Below are positions 1 through 9,756 of a DNA stretch of 64,000 nt, piece by piece. The position numbers and the translations under genes are program-made. Source of the stretch: LMUY01 sp965199555 (GTDB taxonomy: Bacteria; Pseudomonadota; Alphaproteobacteria; Acetobacterales; Acetobacteraceae); the NCBI GenBank assembly GCA_965199555.1, contig CBDASJ010000001.1, positions 44,603 through 108,602 of the forward strand. Reading direction: 5' to 3'. Below the pieces are notes generated by a model that was given only the letters and a program-made list of their open reading frames with translations, was not told where the DNA came from and ran no database searches. Each line of letters opens with the position of its first letter. The first letter of the stretch is position 1.

Positions 1-804
1 AGCCGCGGGCTGTGCGCGCTGGAGTTCACCGTGCAGACCGCGGATGGCGACCTGCATTCCGGACGCTATGGCGGGGCCGTTGGCAATGCGGTGACCACGC
101 TTTGCCACATGGTGGCGACGTTGCACGATGCGGAGCGGCGGGTGGCGGTGGAAGGGTTCTTCGATGGGCTGCGGCCGCCCAGCAATCTGGACCGCGCCTC
201 CATCCACGCCATCGGGTTCGACGAAGCCGGCTTCCTGGAGGAGATCGGCGCCAGGCCGGGCGCGGTGGAGCGCGGCGTGCCGATGCTGGAAGCGATGTGG
301 CTGCGGCCGACGCTGGAGATCAACGGCATCAGCGGCGGCTATGCCGGGCCAGGTACCAAGACGGTGCTGCCGCATTCGGCCACCGCCAAGATCACCTGCC
401 GGCTCGGCATCGGGCAGGACCCGGCCCGCGTGGCCGACGCGGTGGAGCGGCATTTGCGGGCGCATTGCCCGGATTATGCGACGCTGACAGTGGAGCATGG
501 GCACGGCACGGCGCGTGCGTATGCCCTGCCGGAAGACAACGCGGCGTTGCTGGCGGTGGAACGGGTGATGGAGCGGCTGCACGGGCGCAAGCCGTTGCAT
601 GTCGGCGTCGGCGGCACGCTGCCGATCTCTTCCATGATCAAACAGCATTTGGGCATGGAAACGGTGATGCTGTCCTATGCGGTTTCCGACTCAAACGTGC
701 ATGCGCCGGATGAATTCTTCCGGCTGAGCTCGTTTGACGAGGGCTTACAGGCTTGGCTGCTGCTGCTGCCCGAACTCGCTTCCTCCAAGGAGAACGCCGC
801 ATGA
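1..804 (+). CDS. M20-family dipeptidase, 3' part (cut by window edge)
   Basis: The reading frame is open from base 1, so the N-terminus lies outside the window; 267 residues are visible. M20 metallopeptidases of this type are cytoplasmic di-zinc enzymes that hydrolyse dipeptides. The visible part holds the start of the lid/dimerisation domain (GDLHSGRYGG, near residue 20), a GPGTKTVLPHSA segment and the C-terminal catalytic motif with the zinc histidine in SDSNVHAPDEFF (near 240). The stop overlaps the ATG of the next gene (ATGA), which encodes a peptide-binding protein, so uptake and hydrolysis of peptides are probably translated together. The exact substrate cannot be told. Confidence 0.88.
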   Translation, partial: SRGLCALEFTVQTADGDLHSGRYGGAVGNAVTTLCHMVATLHDAERRVAVEGFFDGLRPPSNLDRASIHAIGFDEAGFLEEIGARPGAVERGVPMLEAMWLRPTLEINGISGGYAGPGTKTVLPHSATAKITCRLGIGQDPARVADAVERHLRAHCPDYATLTVEHGHGTARAYALPEDNAALLAVERVMERLHGRKPLHVGVGGTLPISSMIKQHLGMETVMLSYAVSDSNVHAPDEFFRLSSFDEGLQAWLLLLPELASSKENAA

Positions 805-2408
805 AACGCCTGTTGCTGCTCGCCACCGCCGCGGTGGCATTGGGCGTGCCGATGGCGCGCGCAGCGACCCTTGTGGTTTGCACGGAGGCAGCGCCGGCGG
901 TGCTGAACGCGCAGTTGTCCACCGCCAACACCGTGTTCGACGTGGCGGCGCAGGTGTATGACGAGCTGGTGGAAACGGAGCGTGGCGGCTCCAAGATCAT
1001 TCCGGGCCTGGCGGAGTCCTGGAGTGTGGCGCCGGACGCGATGTCGGCCACGTTCCGGCTGCGGCACGGCGTGAAGTTCCAGTCGAACGCGAAGTTCACC
1101 CCCACGCGGGACATGAACGCGGACGACGTGGTCTTCAGCTTCAACCGCATGTTGGACAAGGCGAGCCCGTATTATGCGGTGAGCGGCGGCACCTATGACG
1201 AGTGGGACGCGCTGCTGCGGGATCGGGTGAATGGGATCGAAAAGGTGGACGATTACACCGTCCGGTTCGATCTGAAGGAGCCGGTGGCGCCATTGCTCGG
1301 CATCCTGTCCATGCAATCCTTTGCCATCCTGTCGGCGGAGTATGGCCAGGCGATGCTGGCGGCGAAGACGCCGGAGCAGATGGACACCAACCCGATCGGC
1401 ACCGGCGCATTTTCGTTCGTGCGCTATGCGCGGGATTCGGATGTGCGTTTCCGCGCCTTTCCGCAGAGTTGGGCGAAGGCGGCCGGAATGGATGACCGGG
1501 TGGCGAAGGTGGACCAGTTGGTGTTCGCCATCACGCCGGACCCGGCGATCCGCCTGGCCAAGCTGCGGGCGGGCGAATGCCAGATCGCGCGATATCCCAA
1601 CCCCAGCGACTTCGCTTCCATCAAGGCGGACGCGCAGTTGGAACTGGCGAGCGGGCCGCTTGCTTCCATGGGGTATATCGCGTTCCGATCCGACAAGCCG
1701 CCGTTCGACAAGCAGGCGGTGCGCGCGGCGCTGGCAACCGCGATCGATCTGAAATCCCTGGTGAGCGCAGTATTCCAGGGCACAGGCGAGCCGACCGGGG
1801 CGATGATCTCCCCCAGCCTGTGGGGGCACGACGACCACGTGGCGCCGCGCGCGTACGACCCGGCGGCGGCGAAGGCGATGCTGGCGCAGGCGGGCTATCC
1901 CGATGGGTTCAAGACGCAGATTTGGGCGATCCCGGTGGCGCGCGCCTACATGCCGAACGGCCGGCGGGCAGCGGAGATGATCCAGGCGGATTGGGCGAAG
2001 ATCGGCGTGCAAGCGGAGATCGTGAGCTATGAATGGGGCGAGTACCTGCGGCGGGTGCGCGCTGGGGAGGCGCCGGTCGGGATGCTCGGCGGGACGTGGG
2101 ATTATCCGGATCCGAGCCAACTGGTTTACGGCTATTGGGCGTGCCCGAACGGACAGCCGCGGCCGGGAGATTTCGGCAAGTGGTGCAATGCCGAGTTCAC
2201 CGATCTGGTGTCCAAGGCCAACGTGATCAGCGATCAGGCGGAACGGGCCAAGTTATACGTCCAGGCGCAGGACGTGTTCGCCAAAGATGTGCCGGCGGTG
2301 CTGTTCGCGGATACGCAGGCGTATACGGCGGTGCGGAAGGGCGTCAGCGGATACAAAGTGCATGTGCTAGGCGGCACCCCGTATGCGGGGGTTGGTGTGG
2401 CGCCGTAG
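801..2408 (+). CDS. ABC transporter substrate-binding protein, peptide family (SBP_bac_5)
   Basis: Periplasmic solute-binding protein of the dipeptide/oligopeptide (DppA/OppA) family, 535 aa, a usual length. A Sec signal peptide covers residues 1 to about 22 (MKRLLLLATAAVALG, ending ARA-A). Family hallmarks follow: LAESWSV, FRLRHGVKFQ, DDVVFSFNRM and GTGAFSFVRY. The start at 801 is chosen because it gives a clean signal peptide and overlaps the dipeptidase stop by 4 bp; the open frame reaches further back without coding sense. No permease genes follow, so the rest of the transporter must lie upstream of the window or elsewhere. Ligand specificity is unknown. Confidence 0.9.
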   Translation: MKRLLLLATAAVALGVPMARAATLVVCTEAAPAVLNAQLSTANTVFDVAAQVYDELVETERGGSKIIPGLAESWSVAPDAMSATFRLRHGVKFQSNAKFTPTRDMNADDVVFSFNRMLDKASPYYAVSGGTYDEWDALLRDRVNGIEKVDDYTVRFDLKEPVAPLLGILSMQSFAILSAEYGQAMLAAKTPEQMDTNPIGTGAFSFVRYARDSDVRFRAFPQSWAKAAGMDDRVAKVDQLVFAITPDPAIRLAKLRAGECQIARYPNPSDFASIKADAQLELASGPLASMGYIAFRSDKPPFDKQAVRAALATAIDLKSLVSAVFQGTGEPTGAMISPSLWGHDDHVAPRAYDPAAAKAMLAQAGYPDGFKTQIWAIPVARAYMPNGRRAAEMIQADWAKIGVQAEIVSYEWGEYLRRVRAGEAPVGMLGGTWDYPDPSQLVYGYWACPNGQPRPGDFGKWCNAEFTDLVSKANVISDQAERAKLYVQAQDVFAKDVPAVLFADTQAYTAVRKGVSGYKVHVLGGTPYAGVGVAP

Positions 2409-2453
2409 CGGCTTGCTGTGCGTTGGTTTTGTCGGGGGCTGGCCCTCACCCTG

Positions 2454-2479
2454 CCCTCTCCCATAGGGAGAGGGTTTTT
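2454..2479. terminator. Intrinsic terminator between convergent genes
   Basis: A perfect 9-bp stem (CCCTCTCCC / GGGAGAGGG) with a 3-base loop is followed by TTTTT on the + strand. It lies between the convergent peptide-binding protein gene (+) and glnA (-). A related hairpin with the same CCCTCTCCC core occurs at 5838-5861, so this is a repeated intergenic module. Confidence 0.75.
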
Positions 2480-2496
2480 GGGTTGGGGAGGTGGGG

Positions 2497-3942
<1,446 letters not shown>

Positions 3943-3982
3943 TCCGCGTACTCTCCTTGCTGCGACCGCCCTGCGCGGCCGA

Positions 3983-4321
3983 CTAGATTGCCTCGTTCCC
4001 GCGCTCGCCCGTGCGGATGCGCACCACCTCCTCGACCGTGCTGACGAAGATCTTGCCGTCCCCGATGCGCCCGGTCCGCGCCGCGGCCACGATGGCCTCG
4101 ACGGCGCGTTCCACAACGGAATCCTCGCAAACGACCTCGATCTTCACCTTGGGCAGGAAGTCCACGACGTACTCGGCGCCGCGATACAGCTCCGTGTGGC
4201 CCTTCTGACGGCCGAACCCTTTTGCCTCCACCACGGTGATGCCCTGGAGCCCGACCTCGTGCAGCGCATCCTTCACCTCATCCAGCTTGAACGGCTTGAT
4301 GACCGCCTCGATCTTCTTCAC
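3983..4321 (-). CDS. glnB: Nitrogen regulatory protein PII
   Basis: PII signal protein, 112 aa (exact family length). It senses 2-oxoglutarate and ATP/ADP and, when uridylylated, relays nitrogen status to glutamine synthetase adenylylation and NtrBC. Tyr51 in the T-loop (YRGAEYVVDFLPK) is the uridylylation site, and TGRIGDGKIF is the second PII signature. A GTG start is chosen because KKIEAVIKPF is the universal N-terminus and GGGGGAG lies just upstream. It is the first gene of an operon with glnA, behind a sigma-54 type promoter. Confidence 0.97.
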   Translation of the reverse strand: MKKIEAVIKPFKLDEVKDALHEVGLQGITVVEAKGFGRQKGHTELYRGAEYVVDFLPKVKIEVVCEDSVVERAVEAIVAAARTGRIGDGKIFVSTVEEVVRIRTGERGNEAI

Positions 4322-4377
4322 CTCGTCTCCCCCGAACTGAGGCCCCTGCCGCCGCGGTGCGGTGACGGCGGCAAAGT

Positions 4378-4393
4378 TGCATGCGCCGTGCCA
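4378..4393 (-). promoter_or_regulatory. Sigma-54 (RpoN) type promoter of glnBA
   Basis: Read on the - strand the site is TGGCAC-GGCGC-ATGCA, matching the -24/-12 consensus TGGCAC-N5-TTGCA except for one base. The -12 element ends about 57 bp upstream of the glnB start codon, leaving room for a short leader. Sigma-54/NtrC control of glnBA is established in other proteobacteria; here it is predicted from sequence only. Confidence 0.7.
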
Positions 4394-4478
4394 GCGGGCA
4401 ATGCGGCTTGGCCGGGCGATTGACGCCTGCCCGGCCGGGGGCATAGTGGCGGACGCTAGCGATAAGGGGTGCCGTCCA

Positions 4479-5677
4479 GTGAAGCCTGCCAACGAGCTGC
4501 TGTCCGGCATCGGCACCACCATCTTCACCGTGATGTCGGCGCTGGCGACGCAGCATGGCGCCATCAATTTGGGTCAGGGCTTTCCAGACGGGGATGGGCC
4601 ACCCGATGTGCTGGCGGCCGCTGCGGCGGCGCTGGCGGACGGGCGCAACCAGTATCCGCCCCTAACCGGCGTGCCGGAGCTGCGCCAGGCGGTAGCGGCG
4701 GCGAATGCGCGGTTCTATGGGCTGGACGTGGACCCGGTGACCGAGGTGGTGGTCACCTCCGGGGCGACGGAAGCGATCACGGCCAGCCTGATGGCGCTGC
4801 TGAACCCCGGCGACGAGGTCGTGCTGATCGAGCCGCTGTACGACACCTACCTGCCGATCGTGCGCATGCTGGGGGCGGTGCCGCGGTTGGTGCGGTTGCA
4901 GCCGCCGCGCTGGGAGCTGCCGCGGGCCGAGCTTGCGGCCGCGTTCGGGCCGAAGACAAAGGCGATCCTGCTGAACACGCCGATGAACCCGACCTCCAAG
5001 GTGTTCACCGGGGCGGAGCTGGCGTTCATCGCCGACCTGCTGGTGAAGCATGATGCCTATGCGGTGTGCGACGAGGTGTACGAGCACCTGACCTATGACG
5101 GGTGGCGCCACATCCCCTTGATGACGCTGCCGGGCTTGCGCGAGCGGTGCCTGCGCATCGGCAGTGCCGGCAAGACGTTCAGCCTGACGGGGTGGAAGAT
5201 CGGTTACATCACCGCGCCGGCGCCGTTGGCGCTGCTGGCGGCGCGGGCGCACCAGAACCTCACCTTTACCACGCCGCCCAACCTGCAGCGCGCGGTGGCG
5301 GTGGGGCTGGCGAAGGACGACGCCTATTTTGCGGGCTTGTCGAGCACGTTGCAGGCGAAGCGGGATCGGCTGGCGTCTGGGTGGCGGGGCTGGGGCTGGC
5401 GGTGTTGCCGAGCCAGGGCAGCTATTTCGTGTCGGTGGATTACAGCCCGCTGGGGTTTGCCGGGGATGACGTGGCGTTTTGCCGCCATATCACCGAGCAG
5501 GCGCGGGTGACCGCCATTCCGTTGAGCGCGTTCTACGATGCGGCGGGGGGGCCGCCGCCGGGGCATTACGCGCGATTTGCCTTCTGCAAGGCCGACGCGG
5601 TGCTGGACGAGGCGGTGGAGCGGTTGCGGCAGCATTTCGCAGGCCGGCGCGGCGCGCGGCTGACGGCAACGGGTTGA
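4479..5677 (+). pseudogene. PLP-dependent class I/II aminotransferase with one frameshift
   Basis: Fold-type I aminotransferase related to the YbdL / kynurenine-methionine aminotransferase group. The first frame runs from GTG 4479 and holds NLGQGFPD, VVVTSGATEAI, NTPMNPTSK, DEVYEHLTYD and the PLP lysine in SAGKTFSLTGWK (about Lys232). At about 5379-5381 the protein continues in another frame (GLGLAVLPSQGSYFVSVDY to the stop at 5677). Adding one G to the GGG run restores a normal ~400-residue enzyme. Either the gene is inactivated by a 1-bp deletion or the assembly has a homopolymer error. It is divergent from glnBA; the substrate is unknown. Confidence 0.75.
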
Positions 5678-5715
5678 CCGCGACGGGGTGACGGCGGTAC
5701 ATCCGCTGCCCTGGT

Positions 5716-5792
5716 GGCGGACGTAGCTCAGTTGGTAGAGCGCCGGTTTGTGGTACCGGTTGTCGCGGGTTCGATCCCCGTCGTTCGCCCCA
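5716..5792 (+). tRNA. tRNA-His (anticodon GTG)
   Basis: A complete cloverleaf with the extra 5' G(-1) diagnostic of tRNA-His opposite discriminator C73. The acceptor stem GCGGACG pairs with CGTTCGC. The D arm (GCTCAGTTGGTAGAGC), anticodon loop TTGTGGT and T arm GCGGGTTCGATCCCCGT are all visible. The 3' CCA is genome-encoded. No integrated element abuts its 3' end. Confidence 0.96.
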
Positions 5793-5837
5793 GGTTTTCC
5801 CCTTGAGTTCAGGCGGGCGACGCCACCCTCACCCCGG

Positions 5838-5861
5838 CCCTCTCCCGCCAGCGGGAGAGGG
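5838..5861. terminator. Hairpin with 11-bp stem, repeated intergenic module
   Basis: CCCTCTCCCGC / GCGGGAGAGGG with a 2-base loop, between the tRNA gene and the end of the BisC-like gene. It shares its core and the preceding CCCTCACCC box with the terminator at 2454-2479. It lacks a clear T tract on either strand, so terminator function is less sure than for the first copy. Confidence 0.5.
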
Positions 5862-5903
5862 AGATGGCGGGCGTTTTGCTCAAACAACTAATGGGATCTG
5901 CTT

Positions 5904-8213
5904 CTAGCCGGGTGGCGGGTCGTAAGCCTGGATGGGCGGCAGGTTGCCGGTGAAACGCTCCACCTGCACGGTGGTGAGTTGGCCGGTGCAGCCCTGGGCC
6001 AGGCCGGAGGTGCCGATGTCGCGGGTCAGCACATTGGGATTGCCGTGGACGCAAAGGGCCTGCTCATCCTCAGGGTCGGCCGGGTCGAACCAGGCGCCGG
6101 TGGGAAGCTGAACGACGCCTTGGCGTATGCCGTCGGTGACCCGGACCGCTGCCAGGCAGGCACCGCGCGCGTTGAACAGGCGGATGATCGAGCCATCGGT
6201 GATACCGCGGGCTGCGGCGTCGGCGGGGTGCATGCGGGCGACTTCCCGACCCCGGTGCTTGGCGTCCGCGCTGTGGCCGCCGAAATCGAGTTGGCTGTGC
6301 AGGCGGGTGGCGGGCTGGTTGGCGATGAGGTGCAAGGGGGCGGCCGGGGCCGGCGCCTCCGACGCCGGGAGCCAGGTGGCGTGGCCGGGACAGTCGGGCT
6401 CGCCGAAGCTCGCGATGGTTTCGGAGAAGATTTCGACCTTGCCGCTCGGGGTGGGTAGCGGAGACCCGGCCGGGTCGTTGCGGAAGCGGCGCAAATTGCC
6501 GCCGTCATCCGGGAGTTGGGGCAGATCCAGGCTGCCGGCTTGCCAGAAGGTCTCGAAGTCCGGGGCGGGTTGGCCTTTTGCCGCAAGGGCCAGGCGAGTC
6601 GGCTCGTAGAGATGCTCCAACCATTGGCGGGTGGTGCGGCCTTCGGTGAAGGCCTGCTCGGCGCCGAGGCGACGGGCCAGGTCGCTGAAGATCGCATAGT
6701 CATCGCGTGCTTCGCCAAAGGGGCGGGCGACGGGGTGCATGGCGACGAGCAGCGGGTCGTTGTTGTTGCCGCCGACATCCTCACGCTCGAGCGTCATCGT
6801 GCAGGGCAGCACGATGTCGGCGTGGCGGGCGGTGGCGGTCCAGCCGAGTTCGTGCACGACCAGCGTGTCCAACCGGGCGAAAGCGCGGCGGAGGCGGTTG
6901 AGGTCCTGGTGGTGGTGGAAGGGATTGCCGCCGGCCCAGTAAACCAGTTTCACCGCGGGGAATGTGCGGGTCTTGCCGTTGTAGCGGTAGGCCGCGCCGG
7001 GTTGGAGCAACATGTCGGCGATGCGGGCAACGGGGATGAAGTCAGCGACCTGGTTGCGGCCCTGCGACAGGGTGGGCACGGGGACGGCGTTGGTCCGCCG
7101 CCCGTAATAAGCGATGGCGCCGAGGCCGTAGCCGTAGCCACCGCCGGGCAGCCCGATCTGAGCGAGGGCGGCGGCCAGCACGGCGCCCATCCAGACCGGC
7201 TGTTCGCCGTGTTCCGCGCGTTGCAGGGAGTGCGAGACGGTGACGAGGACGCGGCGGCCGTGCAGGCTGCGCGCCAGGGCGCGGATGGTGTCCGCGTCGA
7301 TGCCGGTGAGGGGGGCAGCCCAGTCGGCGTCCTTGGGCTGGCCGTCGACCGTGCCGAGCAAATAGGGCTCGAACACCGGCCAGCCTTCCGTGTAGCGGTC
7401 GAGGAAGGCGCGGTCGTGCAGGTTTTCCGACACCAGGGTGTGGACCAGCGCCAGCATGAGCGCGGTGTCGCTGCCGGGCTCGCTGCTGATCCATTCGGCA
7501 TGGGCCTCCTGCGGCAGGTCGTCGCGCAGCGGGCCGACCAGCACGAAGCGGCAGCCGCGGGCACTGGCGCGGGCCATGGCGCCCCGTTCGATGTGCTGGC
7601 TGATGCTGCCGCCGGCCACCATGCTGTTCTTCAGCGCCAGGCCGCCGAAGGCGATCACGGTGTCGGTGTGTTCCGCGATCTGTTCCCAGGACACGTTGCG
7701 CTTGGTCATGTCCTCGTAATTGCCGACCACGTGCGGCAGGAGGACGGAGGACGCGCCGGAGCTGTAGCTGTTGACGGAGCGCACGTAGCCGCCGAGCGCG
7801 GTGTTCAGGAAGCGGTGCACCTGGCTTTGGGCATGGTGGAAGCGCCCGGCGCTAGACCAGCCGTATGAACCGCCGAAGATGCCTTGCGGACCGGCGGTGG
7901 ACTGCACGCGCCGCAGCTCCTGTGCCAGCAGGTCGAGCACCGCGTCCCATTCCATGGCAACGAAGCTATCGCGCCCGCGGCGGTTGTCGGCACCGGGCCC
8001 GCGGTCCAGCCAGCCGCGGCGGACCATCGGCCTGGCGACGCGGGCGCGATGACGCAGGGCAGCCGGGAAGTTGTCGATGATGCCGTTCGGGTCCGGGTCG
8101 CCGGGGAAAGGGCGGACGTCCAGCGCGTCATTGCGCCAGCGGGCCGAGAACACGCCCCAATGGGAGGTGTGCGGCAGGAAGCCATCCGCATCCGGGGTCA
8201 TGGTGGAAGTCAT
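5904..8213 (-). CDS. Molybdopterin oxidoreductase, BisC/TorA (DMSO reductase) family
   Basis: 769 aa molybdenum enzyme with the bis-MGD cofactor, reducing S- or N-oxides (biotin sulfoxide, methionine sulfoxide, DMSO or TMAO types). The N-terminus has the HWGVFSARW signature. GGSYGWSSAGRFHHAQSQ (about 115-132) carries the Ser that ligates molybdenum in this family. There is no N-terminal Fe-S cysteine cluster and no twin-arginine signal, so a cytoplasmic BisC-like role is more likely than periplasmic respiration. The C-terminal cofactor-binding domain includes LIANQPATRLHSQLD. No cytochrome partner gene is adjacent. Exact substrate unknown. Confidence 0.88.
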   Translation of the reverse strand: MTSTMTPDADGFLPHTSHWGVFSARWRNDALDVRPFPGDPDPNGIIDNFPAALRHRARVARPMVRRGWLDRGPGADNRRGRDSFVAMEWDAVLDLLAQELRRVQSTAGPQGIFGGSYGWSSAGRFHHAQSQVHRFLNTALGGYVRSVNSYSSGASSVLLPHVVGNYEDMTKRNVSWEQIAEHTDTVIAFGGLALKNSMVAGGSISQHIERGAMARASARGCRFVLVGPLRDDLPQEAHAEWISSEPGSDTALMLALVHTLVSENLHDRAFLDRYTEGWPVFEPYLLGTVDGQPKDADWAAPLTGIDADTIRALARSLHGRRVLVTVSHSLQRAEHGEQPVWMGAVLAAALAQIGLPGGGYGYGLGAIAYYGRRTNAVPVPTLSQGRNQVADFIPVARIADMLLQPGAAYRYNGKTRTFPAVKLVYWAGGNPFHHHQDLNRLRRAFARLDTLVVHELGWTATARHADIVLPCTMTLEREDVGGNNNDPLLVAMHPVARPFGEARDDYAIFSDLARRLGAEQAFTEGRTTRQWLEHLYEPTRLALAAKGQPAPDFETFWQAGSLDLPQLPDDGGNLRRFRNDPAGSPLPTPSGKVEIFSETIASFGEPDCPGHATWLPASEAPAPAAPLHLIANQPATRLHSQLDFGGHSADAKHRGREVARMHPADAAARGITDGSIIRLFNARGACLAAVRVTDGIRQGVVQLPTGAWFDPADPEDEQALCVHGNPNVLTRDIGTSGLAQGCTGQLTTVQVERFTGNLPPIQAYDPPPG

Positions 8214-8293
8214 GGTGCCGTCACGATCCAGTGGAAGGGTTTGGCACCATTCCCTGCTCTTGCACCGATGTCGCCGTCAAGCGGCGCGTGTGG

Positions 8294-9655
8294 TCAGGCG
8301 GCGCGGGCGTCCTGCACGAAGCATGCGGACGCTTTCAGCAGCGCGTTGGTTTGCTCGGTCAGGCCGGTGGTCACGGCGGTCAGGTGGGTGGCGACGGTGA
8401 CGGCCGCCGAATTGTCGCCCCGGATGGTCGCCGTCAGCGCGGTCACCTCGTTGTTGCGGGTGGTGGCGCGCTGCAGCTCCGCCGTGATCTCGCGCGCGGT
8501 TTCGCCTTGGTGCAGGATCGCCTGCTCGATGAGGCCGGATATGCCGCTCAGTTCGCCGATCGCGGCGTTGATCTCGGCGATGGCGGACACCGTCTCGTTG
8601 GTCGCGAGCTGGAGCTGGCCGATCTGCTGGCCCACGTCCTGGGTGGCGCGGGCGGTTTGCTTGGCAAGGTTCTTCACCTCGGACGCGACGACGGCAAAGC
8701 CACGTCCGGCCTCCCCGGCGCGGGCTGCCTCGATGGTGGCGTTCAGCGCCAGCAGATCGGTTTGCGCGGCGATGTCGGTTATGAGGTTCACGACCTCGCC
8801 GATCTTCTGCGCGGAGTCCGCGAGCGTCTTGACGACGATGTCGGTGCGCCGGGCGGTTTCGACCGACCGGGTTGCAAGCGCGGTCGAGTGCGACACTTGC
8901 TGCGACACTTCCGTGACGCTGGCGCAGAGCCGCGCCGCGCCGCCGGCCACCTTGGCGACCATGCTGCTGGCTTCCTCCGCAACGGACGCGATCATTGCCG
9001 AGTTGTCGAGCGAGCGGGTGGCGGCGACGGAAAGGGAGTGGGCTGCTGCGTCGAGTTCGGAGGACCCGCTTGCCATGGCGTCCAGCGATTGGCCGATCTG
9101 GCTGCTGAAGCTTTGCTCGATGGTCGCCAAGGCGTGCCGTTTGCGATGGGCCTGGGCCCCGTCATAGCCCTGGAGGACAGTGCTCAATCCCATCCAGGTG
9201 ATCTTGCTCATCGCGTGCCGGTAGCGGCTCCGCCTGGAATTGGCACGTCCGGCAAGGAACGGCGTTCCGGCTGGCCAACGCCGATGCCGTGTTTCGGCGG
9301 CTTTGACGGTGTCGATGATGGCCAGAAGCGTGGTGGAATGGCCGCGGGTCAATTGCTGGCTTGGCACCCCGTGTTCCGCATAGGCTTTGCCCAAGGCGTG
9401 ACCGATCGCGATCAGGTCACCCGAGGCGCCGCCGGTGGCAACCGCCTCCCAATACGCAAACCGCTGCTGTCGTATGGCGGGTATCCTCACTGCCGCGGTC
9501 AAGGGTGCGCCTGGGTCGGCTTCGCGGTACAATCTCTCCAGGACGCCGGGAAGCACGTCAGCGATGATCTGCCGGCCGCCCTTCAGGGCCGCGACCTCCG
9601 CCGGCGTGACGTTGAACAGCACGAGCATCTGGTCCCAGGAGAGCGGTGGCATCAT
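8294..9655 (-). CDS. Globin-coupled methyl-accepting chemotaxis protein (soluble)
   Basis: 453 aa with no membrane segment. Residues about 10-160 resemble the protoglobin sensor domain of HemAT-type receptors; about 200-450 is an MCP signalling domain with the hairpin tip IEAARAGEAGRGFAVVASEV. In globin-coupled sensors the proximal haem His stands four residues before the conserved Gly of the GVP motif; here that position is Tyr92 (KAYAEHGVP). The protein may bind haem through Tyr, use another His (His86 or His95), or not bind haem. It is read in the same direction as the second receptor upstream. The proposed role is cytoplasmic gas/redox taxis. Confidence 0.82.
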   Translation of the reverse strand: MMPPLSWDQMLVLFNVTPAEVAALKGGRQIIADVLPGVLERLYREADPGAPLTAAVRIPAIRQQRFAYWEAVATGGASGDLIAIGHALGKAYAEHGVPSQQLTRGHSTTLLAIIDTVKAAETRHRRWPAGTPFLAGRANSRRSRYRHAMSKITWMGLSTVLQGYDGAQAHRKRHALATIEQSFSSQIGQSLDAMASGSSELDAAAHSLSVAATRSLDNSAMIASVAEEASSMVAKVAGGAARLCASVTEVSQQVSHSTALATRSVETARRTDIVVKTLADSAQKIGEVVNLITDIAAQTDLLALNATIEAARAGEAGRGFAVVASEVKNLAKQTARATQDVGQQIGQLQLATNETVSAIAEINAAIGELSGISGLIEQAILHQGETAREITAELQRATTRNNEVTALTATIRGDNSAAVTVATHLTAVTTGLTEQTNALLKASACFVQDARAA

Positions 9656-9756
9656 GCGCCCCCATCGACAAAAGATTGTTTTCCGTGCTTCGGCATGCCG
9701 GCAAGATGGCCCGGAGACGTCTACGCAGGCTTAACGGCCTTGGTCGCCCGCGCTCA

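Noticed and set aside
675..2120. 481-aa antisense open frame over the peptide-binding protein gene
   Set aside because: Arg/His/Gly-rich composition without motifs; typical shadow frame of a GC-rich gene.
5716..5792. tRNA-His as an attachment site for a prophage
   Set aside because: Flanked by host genes on both sides; no integrase and no duplicated 3' end seen in the window.
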